From Nilaparvata lugens (taxonomy: Eukaryota; Arthropoda; Insecta; Hemiptera; Delphacidae), in NCBI RefSeq assembly GCF_014356525.2, contig NC_052511.1, positions 8,154,500 through 8,218,499 of the forward strand: a stretch of DNA of 64,000 nucleotides, in the 5' to 3' direction. The notes under the pieces were generated by a model. That model was given only the letters and a program-made list of their open reading frames with translations, was not told where the DNA came from and ran no database searches. A program made the translations under genes and the position numbers. This document shows, piece by piece, positions 1-12,093 of the stretch (positions are counted from its first letter, which is position 1; each line of letters starts with the position of its first letter).

Positions 1-118
1 TCTTCGAAATGTTCACTGTTATTTTCGCTTTGTATGAGTATTGAAGAGTAGTGAAAAATTGGTAATACAGTAACTAGTTACGGTAAAGAATCTATGAACA
101 ATTACCAGTTACTAGTAT

Positions 119-450
119 CATAGAGAAAATATAACATAAGTAGATATCCCATGGTATAGGTCGTTCATGTTCTTCCAAATTTCAAGCCTATTTTTATCAA
201 CTCAAGCCGATTACTGTCGGCTACTATCTATTATTACTGTTTTGGTCGAGTGAGAGTGTAAGAACCAGAGACAAGAATAATATACTTACTTATCCTTCAT
301 CTATGGTAAGAACGGCACTGTTTGAGAGATTACCAGCGTCACATAGCTTCACAAAGAACTACTAGGACTATTGGCTTGAGTTAACAGTGACATTTGGAAG
401 ATGAACGCCCTATACCATGGGATAACTTTTTATGCTACTTTTTCTCTATG
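119..450. mobile_element. MITE family 1, copy 1 (CATAGAGAAA-type foldback)
   Basis: The left end begins CATAGAGAAAATATAAC, followed by GTAGATATCCCATGGTATAG. The right end carries the inverted counterpart CTATACCATGGGATA and TTTCTCTATG. The same family recurs at 14665-14929, 15088-15362, 33977-34536 and 38858-39138. It has no coding capacity, so it is read as a non-autonomous foldback DNA transposon. This copy is more diverged and longer than the others. The superfamily is not recognised. Confidence 0.7.
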
Positions 451-2275
451 TCAAAACTAAACAACTTTTGTTTTTGTAGCACTGTCGTGCTTCTACTCTT
501 CTCTCTCTCATCCCTAGACTCTTATTTTTTTTTTGTTACTCTGTTATACCTGAGAAGAAAGAAAATAAGGAGGATTTGGATAATAAAATGAGGAGTAAAT
601 TTGGGAGAGGAATAGCACAAGGTTACCTTATTTTTTCTCTCCCTATCATTTTGATGATGTATTTATTGTATGAATCAATAAAGGAGTGAGAAAGAGTGAA
701 ACTAAATAAAATGACCTATGAAATCAAGGAACAGAAAACACTGAAAAATGGATAGAAATGGATTGAAACCAAATTGATGAATTTTAAAAAGAGAGTCTGT
801 GTGAAGAAAAAGTGTTAGAATGAAAAGAGAGAGAGAGTGAACAAATATTGGTGAAATGAAGTGAGAGGTTGGAACACCCCTTCCAAAAAGTTGTTGTTTG
901 CACTCACACCCTTGCAGCAGATCAATACAACCCTGCCTAGAAAATCTTTGTCGTTGCTTCCCTCTCTCTTACTCTTCCTCCACCGAATACACGCAATACG
1001 GAAGGCCTACGCCAATCCCCCTTTCCCCCGCATCCACTATTATCCCCAACCTACATCAACATTTGGCGCCTAATCCAAGGGCAAACGCTATCTACTGGAT
1101 AAACCTGCAACTAGTCCGCTAAATTTCCACCCCGCGTCTATATTTAAACCTCTAACCAATGACAAATAACCCAGCGGATGCTTATTTTTCTATTACACTA
1201 TAATATAGTCAGATAATATTTTCAGATACTACATAGTATATATGATACATAGTATATTCAGATACTACATACTATATAGTATATATTTTACTATACAACC
1301 AGTCTCACACTGATTATCACAACCCGTAAAACTCATTCATCATTTATTTATTCATTCATGCAGACAACTTTTATTCGGCAGAGCACCGCACACCGTAATA
1401 ATTATCCTTCCCACTGCTTTGTCGCGCTCTCAATGCTTTTTACGATTGTTTTTTCTACGAGTGTAAGCTATCTGTCTTCTCATTGAGGTTTCAGTGAAAG
1501 TGTGTTGTAAATGAAGCTGAAACTACGTTCGCACGTTCAGGTTGAAAGTCCTACTAAATTTCAACTCCTACTCTTTCATTTATTGTACAAAATACTACAC
1601 TCATAATATAATTATGACATTGAAGAAAAAACTAGGCTGAGCCTGTACTATTTCTCTCCAAAAAATTTGATAAAAAGTTAATGATGTCCAAAGATTGAGG
1701 TTATGATATCAAACACTGCTTCGTCACTTGATTTTTGGTCCAGGAATAATGATTTGAAGATTTTGAATTTTGAAGGTTGACATAATACTTCGGATGGATC
1801 ACAGAATGTATCACAATGAATAAAGAACTTGAGAAATATTGCACTAATTTGAAAAATTTGAATACAAAATCACAAACCTACACACTATTGGTAAGTTACA
1901 GCTGTTCTCTTCAAGTCCTGTTTAAAGTCCTTTATTCTAATAATAATCCTAATAATAATTCTAATAATCCATAGATTGTTTATCTAACAGATTGTTTATT
2001 AATCTAACAGATTGTTTATCAATCCACAGATTGTTCATTCTGTGTCTGAAAGAGCTCTATTACTTGACCATCAATATCTAATGTACTACTTCTATAAAAT
2101 AACTTCTATAAAAAGTACAAGTTGAAAGTTGTTCTACTCTTAATGTACTGTCACCAACTATTAATATTTAAAAAGTACTTCGGTTTTGATTACTATAAAT
2201 TCAAGAAGTACTTTTAAATTTAAAGTTCTTTTGATAAATCCACGTTTAAAAGAACTTCTCTTATGATATACATCT
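451..2275. other. Non-coding interval, no gene seen
   Basis: AT-rich sequence with no supported coding region. At 590-690 there is a stretch (GGGAGAGGAATAGCACAAGG onward) that resembles the 3' ends of interspersed repeats at about 10550-10670 and 35850-35900. A local TAGTATATATGATAC-type repeat lies at about 1210-1300. Short ORFs at 394-591 and 861-1122 have no recognisable domain and are judged to be chance. Confidence 0.5.
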
Positions 2276-2570
2276 TAGGGTGGGCGCACACCAGTTAGTC
2301 AAGTCAAGACTAGTCACGATTAGTCACAATACTTCACATAGTTCCTTATAAAGCAACACACACCGATTAGTCATTGCAATTAGACATGTCTTCATAAGCA
2401 ACTATGTGAAGTATTGTGACTAAACGTGTCTTGTCTTGTCTTCCCTAACTGGTGTGTGCCTAGCCTTAGTCATTGCAATTAGACATTTCTTCATAAGCAA
2501 CTATGTGAATTATTGTGACTAAACGTGTCTTGTCTTGTCTTGACTAACTGGTGTGTGCCTAGCCTTATAG
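2276..2570. mobile_element. MITE family 2 (GCACACACCAGTTAGTC), copy with partially duplicated right half
   Basis: The left end reads GGTGGGCGCACACCAGTTAG and the right end is its inverted counterpart CTAACTGGTGTGTGCC, giving a foldback. The right half (ATTAGTCATTGCAATTAGAC to GTGTGTGCCTAGCCTTA) is present twice in tandem, at roughly 2360-2468 and 2466-2567. A second, single-unit copy lies at 36893-37073. No coding capacity. Confidence 0.7.
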
Positions 2571-2864
2571 TTAGATTGAGCTTCATACGCTAGCAACATT
2601 ATTCTTCCAATCATCTTTCAGATGGCTCAAGAATTTCTTAACGAATTCAATTATTGGAAATGAATATTTGAGGCGCTTCGGAAACACTGGCGGTCGGTGG
2701 GACGAATTTTAATAATTTAAAGAGAATTTGAAGCGTTCAATGTATGCCACATCTCAGATAAATTCTTAGAGTGATCTTAGGTAGGGTCATAAGATCTGAA
2801 CTCATAAATAGTATTTAAAGGAGTTCCACTATTACAACTTATGCCACTTTCAAGTGGTCACTTT

Positions 2865-3033
2865 TAAGGTGCGTACAGATTTACGCGCCGCGAACATGAG
2901 CAATTCACTTTTAATCAGCTGATGCCAAGCTTTTTATACCTATATCTTACCGGTTCTGTAAAAATACAGATATAGTCAGCTGATTAAAAGTGAATTGCTC
3001 ATGTTCGCAGCGCGTATATCTGTACGCACCTTT
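2865..3033. mobile_element. Hairpin MITE family 3 (AAGGTGCGTACAGAT), copy 1
   Basis: An almost perfect inverted repeat of about 170 bp, with ends AAGGTGCGTACAGAT and ATCTGTACGCACCTT. The arms also share GAGCAATTCACTTTTAATCA. A second copy is at 21135-21305. Related termini occur at about 39725-39760, 55233-55475 and 56595-56825. Confidence 0.8.
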
Positions 3034-3114
3034 ACAACGGGAGTAGCAAGCGCATGGAACTAAACTTATCTTTTTGATAGCCTATTAGCGCAAGCACGAC
3101 ACCTGTCGCTTCCC

Positions 3115-3305
3115 AAACTGATTAAGTTATTGACTGATTGATTGACATAATTTTTGATTGACTGACTGATTGATGTAATTGAATTATTGATTGATTGAAT
3201 GATTGATTGATTAATTTATATTATCGATTGATGAACTGATTTATTTACTAATCGATGTATACATTCACTGATTGATGATTGATTGATTTATTTATTGATT
3301 GATTG
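3115..3305. repeat. Degenerate (GATT)n microsatellite abutting a splice acceptor
   Basis: Runs of GATT/ATTG units with drift fill the last 190 bases of the intron and run up to the GATTGCAG acceptor of the first visible exon. The usual pyrimidine tract is therefore replaced by repeat sequence. Confidence 0.8.
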
Positions 3306-3308
3306 CAG

Positions 3309-3526
3309 AAGGGCTGGAGGTGGGAGTGGGCTTCGCCTCGGAGCCAGATGACGCGGTGGTGAGCCGTGGCCGCCCGCTGCTGCTGCACTGTCAGCCGAAT
3401 GACAGCCTTTACAACGCCTACTCCAACACCAATGCAACTGTCCTCCAGTGGACTTTCAACAACGATCTAGTCATACCCGACGCCCGCCGAACCATCCTCA
3501 ACAATGGATCGCTCTACATTAAAAAG
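3309..3526 (+). CDS. DCC/neogenin-family receptor, exon a (first half of Ig domain 1)
   Basis: First visible exon of a cell-surface receptor gene. The acceptor is ATTGCAG and the donor AAAAAG|GTAACT; it starts two bases into a codon and ends in phase 0. The encoded stretch runs GLEVGVGFASEPDD to NNGSLYIKK and carries the first Ig cysteine (LLLHCQ) and a core tryptophan (VLQWTF). The pattern of an Ig strand ending in NGSLYI, continued in the next exon by DIGVYRC and SRPAHVRLA, is typical of DCC, neogenin, frazzled and protogenin Ig1. Family members are single-pass receptors in axon guidance and cell adhesion. The signal-peptide exon must lie upstream of the window. Protogenin versus frazzled cannot be settled from this part alone. 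Confidence 0.85.
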
Positions 3527-3529
3527 GTA

Positions 3530-3935
3530 ACTCACTTAATTTTGAAAATGAGTCTCTCCATAAGCAACAGATGCTCTTTTGTATCGTTTTTAAAGCAACG
3601 TGTTGTGTCCGAAAAGATACACAAGGAGATTTAATAAATTTATCTCATAAGTAACAGATGCTCGTTTGTATCTTCTCGAAAGCAACGTGTTGCATCCGTA
3701 AAGATACACAACTAGCTTCAATTTATCTTTTTATATGCAACATTAAAAAGATAACCCACCTCATTTCGAAAATGAATCTTTCCATAAGCAACAGATGCAC
3801 TTTTGTATCTTTTTAAAAGCAACGTGGTGCAAACCGAAAAGATACACAAAGAGCTTTAATGTATCTTTCCATAAGCAACAGATGCTCGTTTGTATTTTCT
3901 CGAAAGCAACGTGTTGCATCCGAAAAGATATAAGG
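3530..3935. repeat. Tandem intronic repeat (CATAAGCAACAGATGCTC units)
   Basis: Three or more diverged units of about 100-125 bp containing CATAAGCAACAGATGCTC, AAAGCAACGTGTTGCATCCG and AAAGATACACAA. A further unit at 4728-4812 is separated from these by the element at 3947-4716. The short ORFs on both strands here are products of the repeat. Confidence 0.75.
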
Positions 3936-3946
3936 ATTGAAGCTAC

Positions 3947-4716
3947 CAGTGGCGAAGCTGAAGGGGAATCTAAGAGTCTGAGACTCCCCAAAATTAATTA
4001 TTATTGATGTGAATATTATTTTTTATTAGCACGCATGTATTCCTTTACAAATTTGGATAAGAGCTGGCCAGACCGCCTTCCAAACTGTTTTGTGGCTTTC
4101 TGTCTGGCCGACAGCAGAGAGCTGACTTGCTAGGCTACCTATTCATTCTACATGGTGAGTCTCAAACTCATGAGACTCTCAATTCATTCATAATGGGCGT
4201 GGCGTATTGTATGGTTGCTATGACAACGTGACGTGGCACCATAGCCACATAGTACAACTTGGAGTCCAGGCTCCTACAGCTGGGTTCATAGTTCGAGTTC
4301 CGTATCGATGTCTTGATCTCGATGTATCGACATGGAAGTAATCGTCTTCAAACATCGATCATCGAAGCTTTTAAAAATTTGATAATTTCAAATAAATCAG
4401 TTAGTTTGTGGCTCGTTTACACTTGGCTTGTTCTTAACCTACAACTCGGTTTTGGCGGTTTGCTTTGTTTTACTCAAAAATAATGAAACCAAATCCTTTT
4501 TCAATTTCAGATTAATCTTTAATTTGTTGTTGAACTTTCAGGATAATTTATTATTTCTTAATAATTATGCAATGGATGAGTGTAATGGTCTGGTGAAGTA
4601 TTTTCTTCAAACTCCGTTTTCTCCTTGTCTTTTGCATGAGAATGTGCTCTGAAAGACAAGCAGTAAGCTTTAGAGTTCCTAGACTCCCCTTTCAGTTATA
4701 GGTGGCTTCGCCACTG
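3947..4716. mobile_element. hAT-like non-autonomous element inserted in the tandem repeat
   Basis: The ends are CAGTGGCGAAGC and GCTTCGCCACTG, a perfect 12-bp inverted pair. Inside them lie the near-inverted blocks AGACTCCCC and AGACTCCCCTTTC. A CAGTGGCG start is characteristic of many hAT transposons. The flanks GAAGCTAC (3939-3946) and GAACTACA (4717-4724) are consistent with a decayed 8-bp duplication but do not match exactly. No transposase is seen. The hAT assignment is inference from the ends. Confidence 0.6.
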
Positions 4717-4812
4717 GAACTACAAGGAGCTTCAATGTATCTTTTTATAAGCAACAGATGCTCTTTTGTATATTTTTGAAACCAACGTGTTGCATCCGAA
4801 AAGATACACAAT

Positions 4813-6831
4813 GAGTTTTTTTGGAGTTACGTCCTTTTAGCACAACACAGCCTATCAGCTGACATTCGTTCAATATGCTCTTTCCATTGTTGGTGGGTGA
4901 TACGTTGCAACTCTCTCATTCATGAAGAATAACTGTGTGTAGGGAGCCTCCTTCAAGGAAGCTCTGCAGGGAGCTTCATCCATCTAGGGATCTAGGGTCT
5001 CTGAAGCGTGATGTTTTTGCGAAGCCGAGAAAATTCGGGATGTTTTTCTTTTGTTTCCAGTACTTTGTAATTATTGATCATTGTGTCAGCGGCTATTGAT
5101 GATTGATTGCTCATTATGTTTAAAATTTTGTTATTTTCTTTACATTTATTTGTTGTTGTCACACATATTTATGTAAGTGTTTTTCTGTAAGTATTGAAAA
5201 TAGATTTGATTTGATATTACCCCGCGAACCATACCTAACCTATATTCAAAGTCACAGAGGAAAAGCTATGAGACACGTACTGTATACAAATGTTTTATTG
5301 AAAGAATTTTGAAATAAAGCCAAAGATCCGCCCAAAATCGGCGGTTTATGAGCGTTTTTCCTGCGATTTCTAGGCGTTTTCAATAACTAACTGACATAAA
5401 TGTTCGAAGTTGGTGCAGAAGTTCAGCATGACTTGAGAGGACTTCAAAATCACGACAAAGATATGCCCGATAGAGGCGGAAAATCTGTATTTGACTATTT
5501 GACGGGAGGAAGCAAGCTCAAATGAAGAATGCAGGCGAGCGAAGAGAGTTCTCTGTTCTCATCTCTGGATGATTCAGCCGGGGGTCCATGGGGCGGAGCC
5601 TCCTGCCTAGACAGATAAGGCGAGCGAAGCGAGCCTGCCGGCCAGTCGATGATAATAATAGTAGAATATAAAGTACTCATTTTCTTTTTCTAGCTACTGA
5701 ATCATAATTTTAGTAATTTAAAATCTTCAAATGCCATTGATTTTACTTGAAAATTTCACTTCAGTAACACGTTCGACTACTTCAACTATCTACCAATCAC
5801 AAGCGACTAGTTCATACTCACTCAACACTCATTGGCCAATCAGAGCTCTGAGTCGCCATTTTGTGGGACCAACCATTCAAAGCAGAGTATGAAGTGCATT
5901 GTGATTGGTTGGAATCTATTCATTGTTTGATGATGTTAATAGAAAGAATTAGTTGGTTATTTTGTACTGAGTTATCATTTAATATCAAGAAAATATTCTT
6001 TCAAGATTCAGTTACAAATGTTCATAATAAGTGAGATGAAATATTTTGGTAGCTGAACACACCTCTACAAAATCCAAAAAATTAAACGAAAAAGTAATAT
6101 TGATAACGAGTGATTAAAAACGTAAACACACTTTGGTCCTCAACTCCTGAAAATTTTTTAGTTCAATTTACTCCTAAATATTTTAAAATTTCCTATTATG
6201 GAGAGATTTCATAACATCACCATCAATTCTACTAATTTCATCCTAAAAATGTAATTTATCGTATGCTGTTCTACATAATATTGCGGTAATTTTAATACTG
6301 AATAGCCTACTATATCAACTGAGTAAATATTATACAAATAGGTACAATTTATTGTTTTAGATAGTTGCTATTACACAGCCGAACGCGGATACACACAAAC
6401 GAAAACCCACCTTGAGGATTTTCAAAATAAATTTTTTTTGAGGGAACCAACATTTTAGTACACAGTAACCATTGTCAAAAATTTGAAACGTTTTTTGGAT
6501 TTTTGCCTAAAAACCACCGAAAATTAACATATTTACTCATGGGAGTTTTGTTTGAGAATGGGATTGTCAAAAATTTGAAACTTTTTCAGAAGTTTGCCTA
6601 AAAACCTCTGAAATGTAACAAATTTACTCATAAGAGTTTTGTTTGAAAATGGAATTTTGTTAAAAATATTCATCACTATTTTCCCTGTGGAATCATCAGT
6701 CTTTTTTTATGAAATAATTTTTCAGAGGTGCTGTTAACTGTTCACTTGCTGTCTTATCCATGAAGCAAACGTTGAATTAATGACTGATATACCCGGGGGA
6801 AACAAATTTATTTTGACAGACATTCAGCCTC
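4813..6831. other. Non-coding interval, no gene seen
   Basis: AT-rich intron. It contains a LINE-like 3' tail near 5195-5215 (AATAGATTTGATTTGAT) and a diverged copy of the GC-rich end of the Helitron-like family at about 5495-5660 (GGCGAGCGAAGCGAGCCTG and a GGGGGTCCATGGGGCGGAGCC hairpin). Two near-repeats lie at about 6470-6560 and 6565-6655 (GTCAAAAATTTGAAAC). No coding region is supported. Confidence 0.5.
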
Positions 6832-6969
6832 AGTAGGTATAATAAGGGGATTCTGGCCCCACCAGCGATGAGCAGCCTTACCTAACCTAACCTAACCCAA
6901 CTTAACCTAACCTAACCTAACCTCACCTCCTCCTCCTGGTGGGGCCAGAATCCCCTTATTATACCTACT
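6832..6969. mobile_element. 33-bp perfect inverted repeat enclosing a CCTAA telomere-like tract
   Basis: The left arm 6832-6864 and right arm 6937-6969 are exact reverse complements over 33 bases; the arms contain TAATAAGGGGATTCTGGCCC. The 72-base loop holds about eight CCTAA/CTTAA units (6880-6925), the complement of the insect telomere repeat TTAGG. It is read as a short foldback element or captured telomeric DNA. Confidence 0.8.
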
Positions 6970-7554
6970 AGCCTGTTTATTGAGGATGAAAACCGTTGTT
7001 TTCAGCTTTGTTTGACAGATTTCAAACTGCATTTGCAAATCTGTGGGGAGCAATTGAATCATTTAGACCAAGTTCATATCTGAATTAGATTGGATTCAAA
7101 ATAATGTGGAATGCTACAATGAATCTCATGGTATGATCAAAAGAGAGCTTCAAAGAGATGAAGTCAATGAATGAAAATTGTCATTTAGCATTTCGTTATT
7201 CATGAGACTCGCTTTACAATGCTCTAAATCCAACACTAGACATTTATTCTCCCTGTTTAGTGCAGGATATGTAATGATGATAATATATTTATGTTGATGC
7301 TTAATAAATGCCATTGTTTATTTCATCGCTTCTGGTTATGCAAAAAATTAACATGCAGTGTTCCATTCAATTGCTTCTAAAAGGTGCTTCAATGTTGAAA
7401 TGTTTTAGAATATATGTAGTTCAGTGAGTATAGGATGTAACAGAATATACAGAATGTAGTTATATTCTATACACTGTGATGTAGCCTGAAGCTCATGATC
7501 AACTTATCAGATTAAAGCTACCGTAATCAATGATTGCCTGTCGATCATGAAATA

Positions 7555-9035
7555 GTTATTTGTATATCTAGAGTGAAAATTACTGTTTTTTCTCCCTGAG
7601 GGAAAAGTTTGAAGCCCGATGCGAAGCCGAGGGCAACAATTTTCCTGAGGGAGAAAAAACATTTTTCCTCCACCTACTGGCTAAAGTACTTACTTTACTC
7701 CCTGAAACATAATACTAAAGTGTCCCTTTTTCGCTCTCGGTAGTAAAAAACAGAAAAACTCCCTAGGGAGTAAAAGTGACTCCATTTAAATAACATGGGA
7801 AGCATCTCTATTTTAAAAACTTACATCATAATAGGTTAGAAGGTCTAAGCTCAGATGAGAAAGCATAAAGAGGTGTCTGTCATTAAGTCAACTGAATTCA
7901 ATACCACAACCAGAAATTTGATCAACTCATGAAATATAATTATGTTTGTATGATATTATATTCTTAATATTAGTAGATGATAAAAATTTATACAATTTTT
8001 AAAATATCTTATTCTATTCAAAATACCAGCCAACAAATACTTTTGATCTGCAATTCAAATCTGAACCGCGTGATCTGGAGTCAGCCATTTTTGGTAAACA
8101 CCCAGCTGATATAATTGTTACAACTTTAGCCGATAGATAGCGCAATCGGCAGTGCCAATCAGACGGCCGGTTTTAAAGTTTTAGATTTTAGGTTATGTTA
8201 GGAAACATTGTCACCAATACGTAAGTTATTAAAATGATTTTATTTGCAGTTTCTATAAAAAATTGTAGATGGAGGAAAAATGTTGTGTACATCACGAGTG
8301 AAAAATACTTTTTCTCCCTCAGGAAAATTGTTGCCCTCGGCTTCGCCTCGGGCTTCAAACTTTTCCCTCAGGGAGAAAAAGTCGTACTTTTCACTCTCGA
8401 TAATACAAATAACTATTTCACTCGTGATATACACACCATTTTTCCTCCACCTACATTTTATAAAAACTCCAAATAAAATAATTTTTAAAAACGTACGTGA
8501 CCAAACAATGTGTTACAACATAATCTAAAAGTAAACAGAAACAGCTGGCTTGTAATCACAGTTCTTCGCCAAAAGCGCTATCTGTCGGCAAAAGTTGTAA
8601 CAACAATGGCCGCCACAACTACAGCTATGATGAAGTTCCCGTTTCAAATTTGATTAGATAATGAAGAATATTCGTTGGCTGGTATTTTGAATAAAATGGA
8701 ATAAAAGAAATTATACATTTTTTTAGTAAAGTTATATGAAATTTGTAATAATTTTAGCATACAAAAATAAATTTCATATATTGATCAAATGTCTGGTTGA
8801 GGTATTGAATTTAGTTGGTTTAATGACTACTCTATATGCTTCCTCATCTGAGCTTAGACCTTCTAACCTATTTCAAATGTACGTTTTTAAAATAGAGATG
8901 CTTCCCATGTTATTTAAATGGAGTTACTTTTACGCTCTAGGGAGTTTTCCTGTTTTTCTTCCCGAGAGCGAAAAAGTTACCCTTTAGTATTATGTTCAAG
9001 GGAGTAACGTTAGAACTTTAGACAGGAGGTGAATG
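7555..9035. repeat. Head-to-head palindrome of a ~750-bp interspersed repeat (family 4)
   Basis: Two diverged copies of one repeat unit lie in opposite orientation and meet around a hairpin at about 8300-8390 (TTTTTCTCCCTCAGGAAAA facing TTTTCCCTCAGGGAGAAAAA). Shared landmarks include CTTCCCATGTTATTTAAATGG, GAGCTTAGACC and GTTGGCTGGTATTTTGAAT. A single unit of the family is at 41398-42170. The small ORFs here occur on both strands of the same palindrome and are not credible genes. Confidence 0.75.
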
Positions 9036-9313
9036 AAAATACTATTTTTACACTAAGAACAGAGATGTTCTGGAATTTTCCATATTAAGGTTTAATTGAG
9101 AATGTGTTCATCATTTCAATTTGGTATGTTATTTGGAACTGACAACATATCTTTCATTTCACCTCAATTTAAATACTTCTAGACAGCAAACGATATAGAT
9201 TTTCAACGTTCAAATCGTTTATTCGATATGAGCGAATCTGCAACAATTCTCCTTCTGGAATATTCCTTCGAGACTTTTGTCAAGATATCCACTTTATAGC
9301 CCTCATCACTTTT

Positions 9314-9430
9314 AATATTGTAGAGTGTAAATAAAAAGGCACTTATCTATTATCGAAATTCAGAATTAACAAATATTGTAGAGTGTAAATAAAAAGGCAC
9401 TTATCTATTATCGAAATTCAGAATTAACAA
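9314..9430. repeat. 58-bp tandem duplication
   Basis: The segment starting AATATTGTAGAGTGTAAATA and ending AGAATTAACA is present twice without a visible difference, at 9314-9371 and 9372-9429. This is recent local duplication or replication slippage. Confidence 0.9.
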
Positions 9431-9434
9431 ATAT

Positions 9435-10915
9435 TTCTCTTTTATTGTTTATAAATCTTACAGAAGTGCTCCCTATACAGTTGTATCTTTTATTCATTTT
9501 AATTGATAAATTTCAAAGTTGGTTGAAACCTTTTTTCAGGTCTATTAGTATGTTATTCATAAAGTCTAATGTATGGGGTAGATTTTAAAAGTGTACTACA
9601 ATAGAGGCAAACCAGAGTAATTGTAATTTGTTTACCCAGCCGGCAGCCACGGAAAATAGCGTTGAAACTACTTACAAGTAAGGTTTACTCACAACAAACC
9701 ATCCGGACCCTAATACTTGCAGCTTAGAAGCTTACCGACTAAGTTCTCCTTGGATAAGTCTGGGAGGAAGGAAAATATTTTCTGCAATTTTATGTAAAAA
9801 TGTGTTGGTGGGAGAGGGGTGGGGAAGCAGCCTTTTCTTTGGACTTAATTTCGCCAACATCTCGGGGAAAAAATGTTTTAAGGTGCCTAAGGCTAAGGGA
9901 CCCGTGCAGAATATGAAAGTACCTCGCGATCCGAGTCCAACCTATTTGTCATTCACGACTCGATTTCTTGGGCAGAACTCGCTTTCTTCGAACAAGTGCA
10001 GAATTCCTCTTCGGAACTGCCTCTTACGCATCTATATCTATCTATTCACCGCTTCGATGGACACAATCCTCGCCCTCAACTAGGCCTATACAAAACACCC
10101 CCTTCACCACTCCCAACTTTGTATTCACTGATAATTCGTTTACTAGTTTTTCTTCACTTCGCACATCCTCCCGGCCTATCCACTTTTGTAAATCCTTTCA
10201 AACTCCGATAAAGACGGCTGAAAAGCTTTGCCAGTTTTCTTCGCAGATAGCTCACTGTCGTCGATTTTCTATTGCGAATTCATGCTCTAGTTGAATTCTG
10301 TCGTCTTTTCACTCGGCGATACAATAGGAGGTGGTTTAGATCGATGCAAGAGCTGTTGAGGAGGCTGTGTTGGTTTCTATTCAAAATCATCCAAAACTTT
10401 CAAATACGTTTGAAATATTGTTTTAATAAAAAGTTTAGTCTTTAACTAAATTCATGTCTTTTGACATCTTCATTTTAGACTCAACATTGAATTGTGTTGA
10501 GTTTATTCTTTATACTTTATTAATTCATACAATAAGTATATGAAGGGAGAGAAAAAAAATGGTAACCTTGTGCTATTCTTCTCCTAAATTTAGATGAGGT
10601 TATACATAGTCCAACTTTTCTGTATGTTGTGTAATTCTGAATGATTAAATAAATAAATAAAATAGGTCAAGTCTTGTAGTTGTTCACTTCACAAAATTTT
10701 CAGTCCTTAATTATTTTCACAAAGTAGATTTTTAAATTTAGATGCTTCAAAGCCAAACATAGAAGAAATATTTCACATAGAGTTAGTTGATTCAGTTTGA
10801 ATTTCAATTGTAAATTGTGAATTTAATAAATTTTAGTCCCTTGAAAAGATCAAGTATCAAAACGTTCCCTTTTCATCTTTATTGAAAATTCAATATTAAA
10901 TGGTGATTAGTTCTC
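9435..10915. other. Non-coding interval, no gene seen
   Basis: Overlapping short ORFs at 9802-10294 in several frames carry no recognisable domain. A LINE/SINE-like 3' tail lies near 10550-10670 (GGTAACCTTGTGCTATTCTT, then a TAAATAAATAAATAAAA run). Otherwise nothing is recognised. Confidence 0.45.
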
Positions 10916-11135
10916 TATAGTGAGGTCCACGTTATAATGACAGTATTTGATCAACTTTGGTTTTGATATCCTTGTCTATCATTCGACAAAGCCGGTGGTA
11001 CTATCCATTTCTAGGGCCACAACGATGCCAATTATGTTTTTGACAGTGTAGAAATATAATTAATTAATTCAGAGAATCGGCATCGCTATTTTTCTATCTT
11101 TATCCACTGTCATTATAACGTGGACCTTACTATAA
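10916..11135. mobile_element. Hairpin MITE family 5 (TATAGTGAGGTCCACGTTAT)
   Basis: The left end TATAGTGAGGTCCACGTTAT is mirrored at the right by ATAACGTGGACCTTACTATA. Diverged pieces of the same family sit near exon g at about 45585-45640, 46660-46735 and 46865-46935. No coding capacity. Confidence 0.75.
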
Positions 11136-11875
11136 TTCAGTTTGAATTCAAATTATTGTAATTCGACTTGATTTTCTTTGTTCTACACTCTATAACATTC
11201 TCAGTTATTGGAATGAAACTTGTAACTTACCGAATAGTAGGGGATAAACTGTCCGATTTACTGCATTCAATACCATTTATTTCAGCAAAATGTTTTTAAT
11301 TTAATTCAGCTTCTTGAACTCAATTCACACGTTCCACTCTAATCCCATCTTCAGAAATTCCAAGTGTTATAATTCCAAATTATTTCACGTACACAGCTAG
11401 TTTCAATTTCAATATCAATAAATGAACCACTAATAATGATAATAATAATAATAATATATGATTAATTAATCATTGACCCGTTTTTCAATTTTTTAGGATA
11501 CTCGAACCAAAATTAACCATTCTATTGTATCGGATTACAAATGGAGTGTGTAATTCAAGAATGTGAAAGTGACACAAAACAGCTACATTTTGACTGTCTT
11601 ATAAATTAGAATTGAAACCGTTTTGGGCTTGAAAATGTGGTACTTTTATGGAATCTGTGTTAGATTCATATCAGCGGTTTCTTGAGTCTCATCGTCACAT
11701 TAAATTCATTGTTCTATCTGAAAATTAAAATTCTAATTTCGTCATGGCGAATATTGTTTTGTTAAAGAAAAAAAATGTATTCTTATTCATAATAATCACT
11801 TGTTAAGAATTTTTAACGAAATTGTATTTTGTTTTTTATGGCAATAAATTTTGATTTGATTTGACTAATATTGTC

Positions 11876-11966
11876 AATAATCAATAGCTATTCTATTGTA
11901 TCATTAGTAGTATCACATCTCGTTATTGCGTTGTGTTTCAGGCTCTGTACAAGAAGTCGTCACAAT
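11876..11966 (+). pseudogene. Degenerate duplicate of the acceptor border of exon b
   Basis: The sequence GTTGTGTTTCAG|GCTCTGTACAAGAAGTCGTCACAA closely matches the true junction at 12583-12617, about 650 bases downstream, including intron bases upstream of the AG. The similarity stops after about 24 exonic bases, and the frame then runs to a stop. It is an intact-looking 3' splice site with a truncated exon behind it, a potential decoy. Confidence 0.75.
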
Positions 11967-12093
11967 CTAAATCTAATTTTCAACTCTTCAATCTGAAAAT
12001 TCAAATTCAAATTTTGTCATTAGACTAATAATTGTCAATAATCAGTAGCTATTGAATTTTAATTCAATAATTTAATAATAATAAATTATTAGT

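Noticed and set aside
8234..8528. Short ORFs on both strands around 8.3 kb
   Set aside because: They are two strands of one palindromic repeat, and the equivalent region at 41392-41589 is frame-broken.
9802..10294. Overlapping plus-strand ORFs at 9.8-10.3 kb
   Set aside because: Three frames are open over the same stretch because of slightly higher GC. No domain, no phase-compatible splice sites and no repeat family were recognised.
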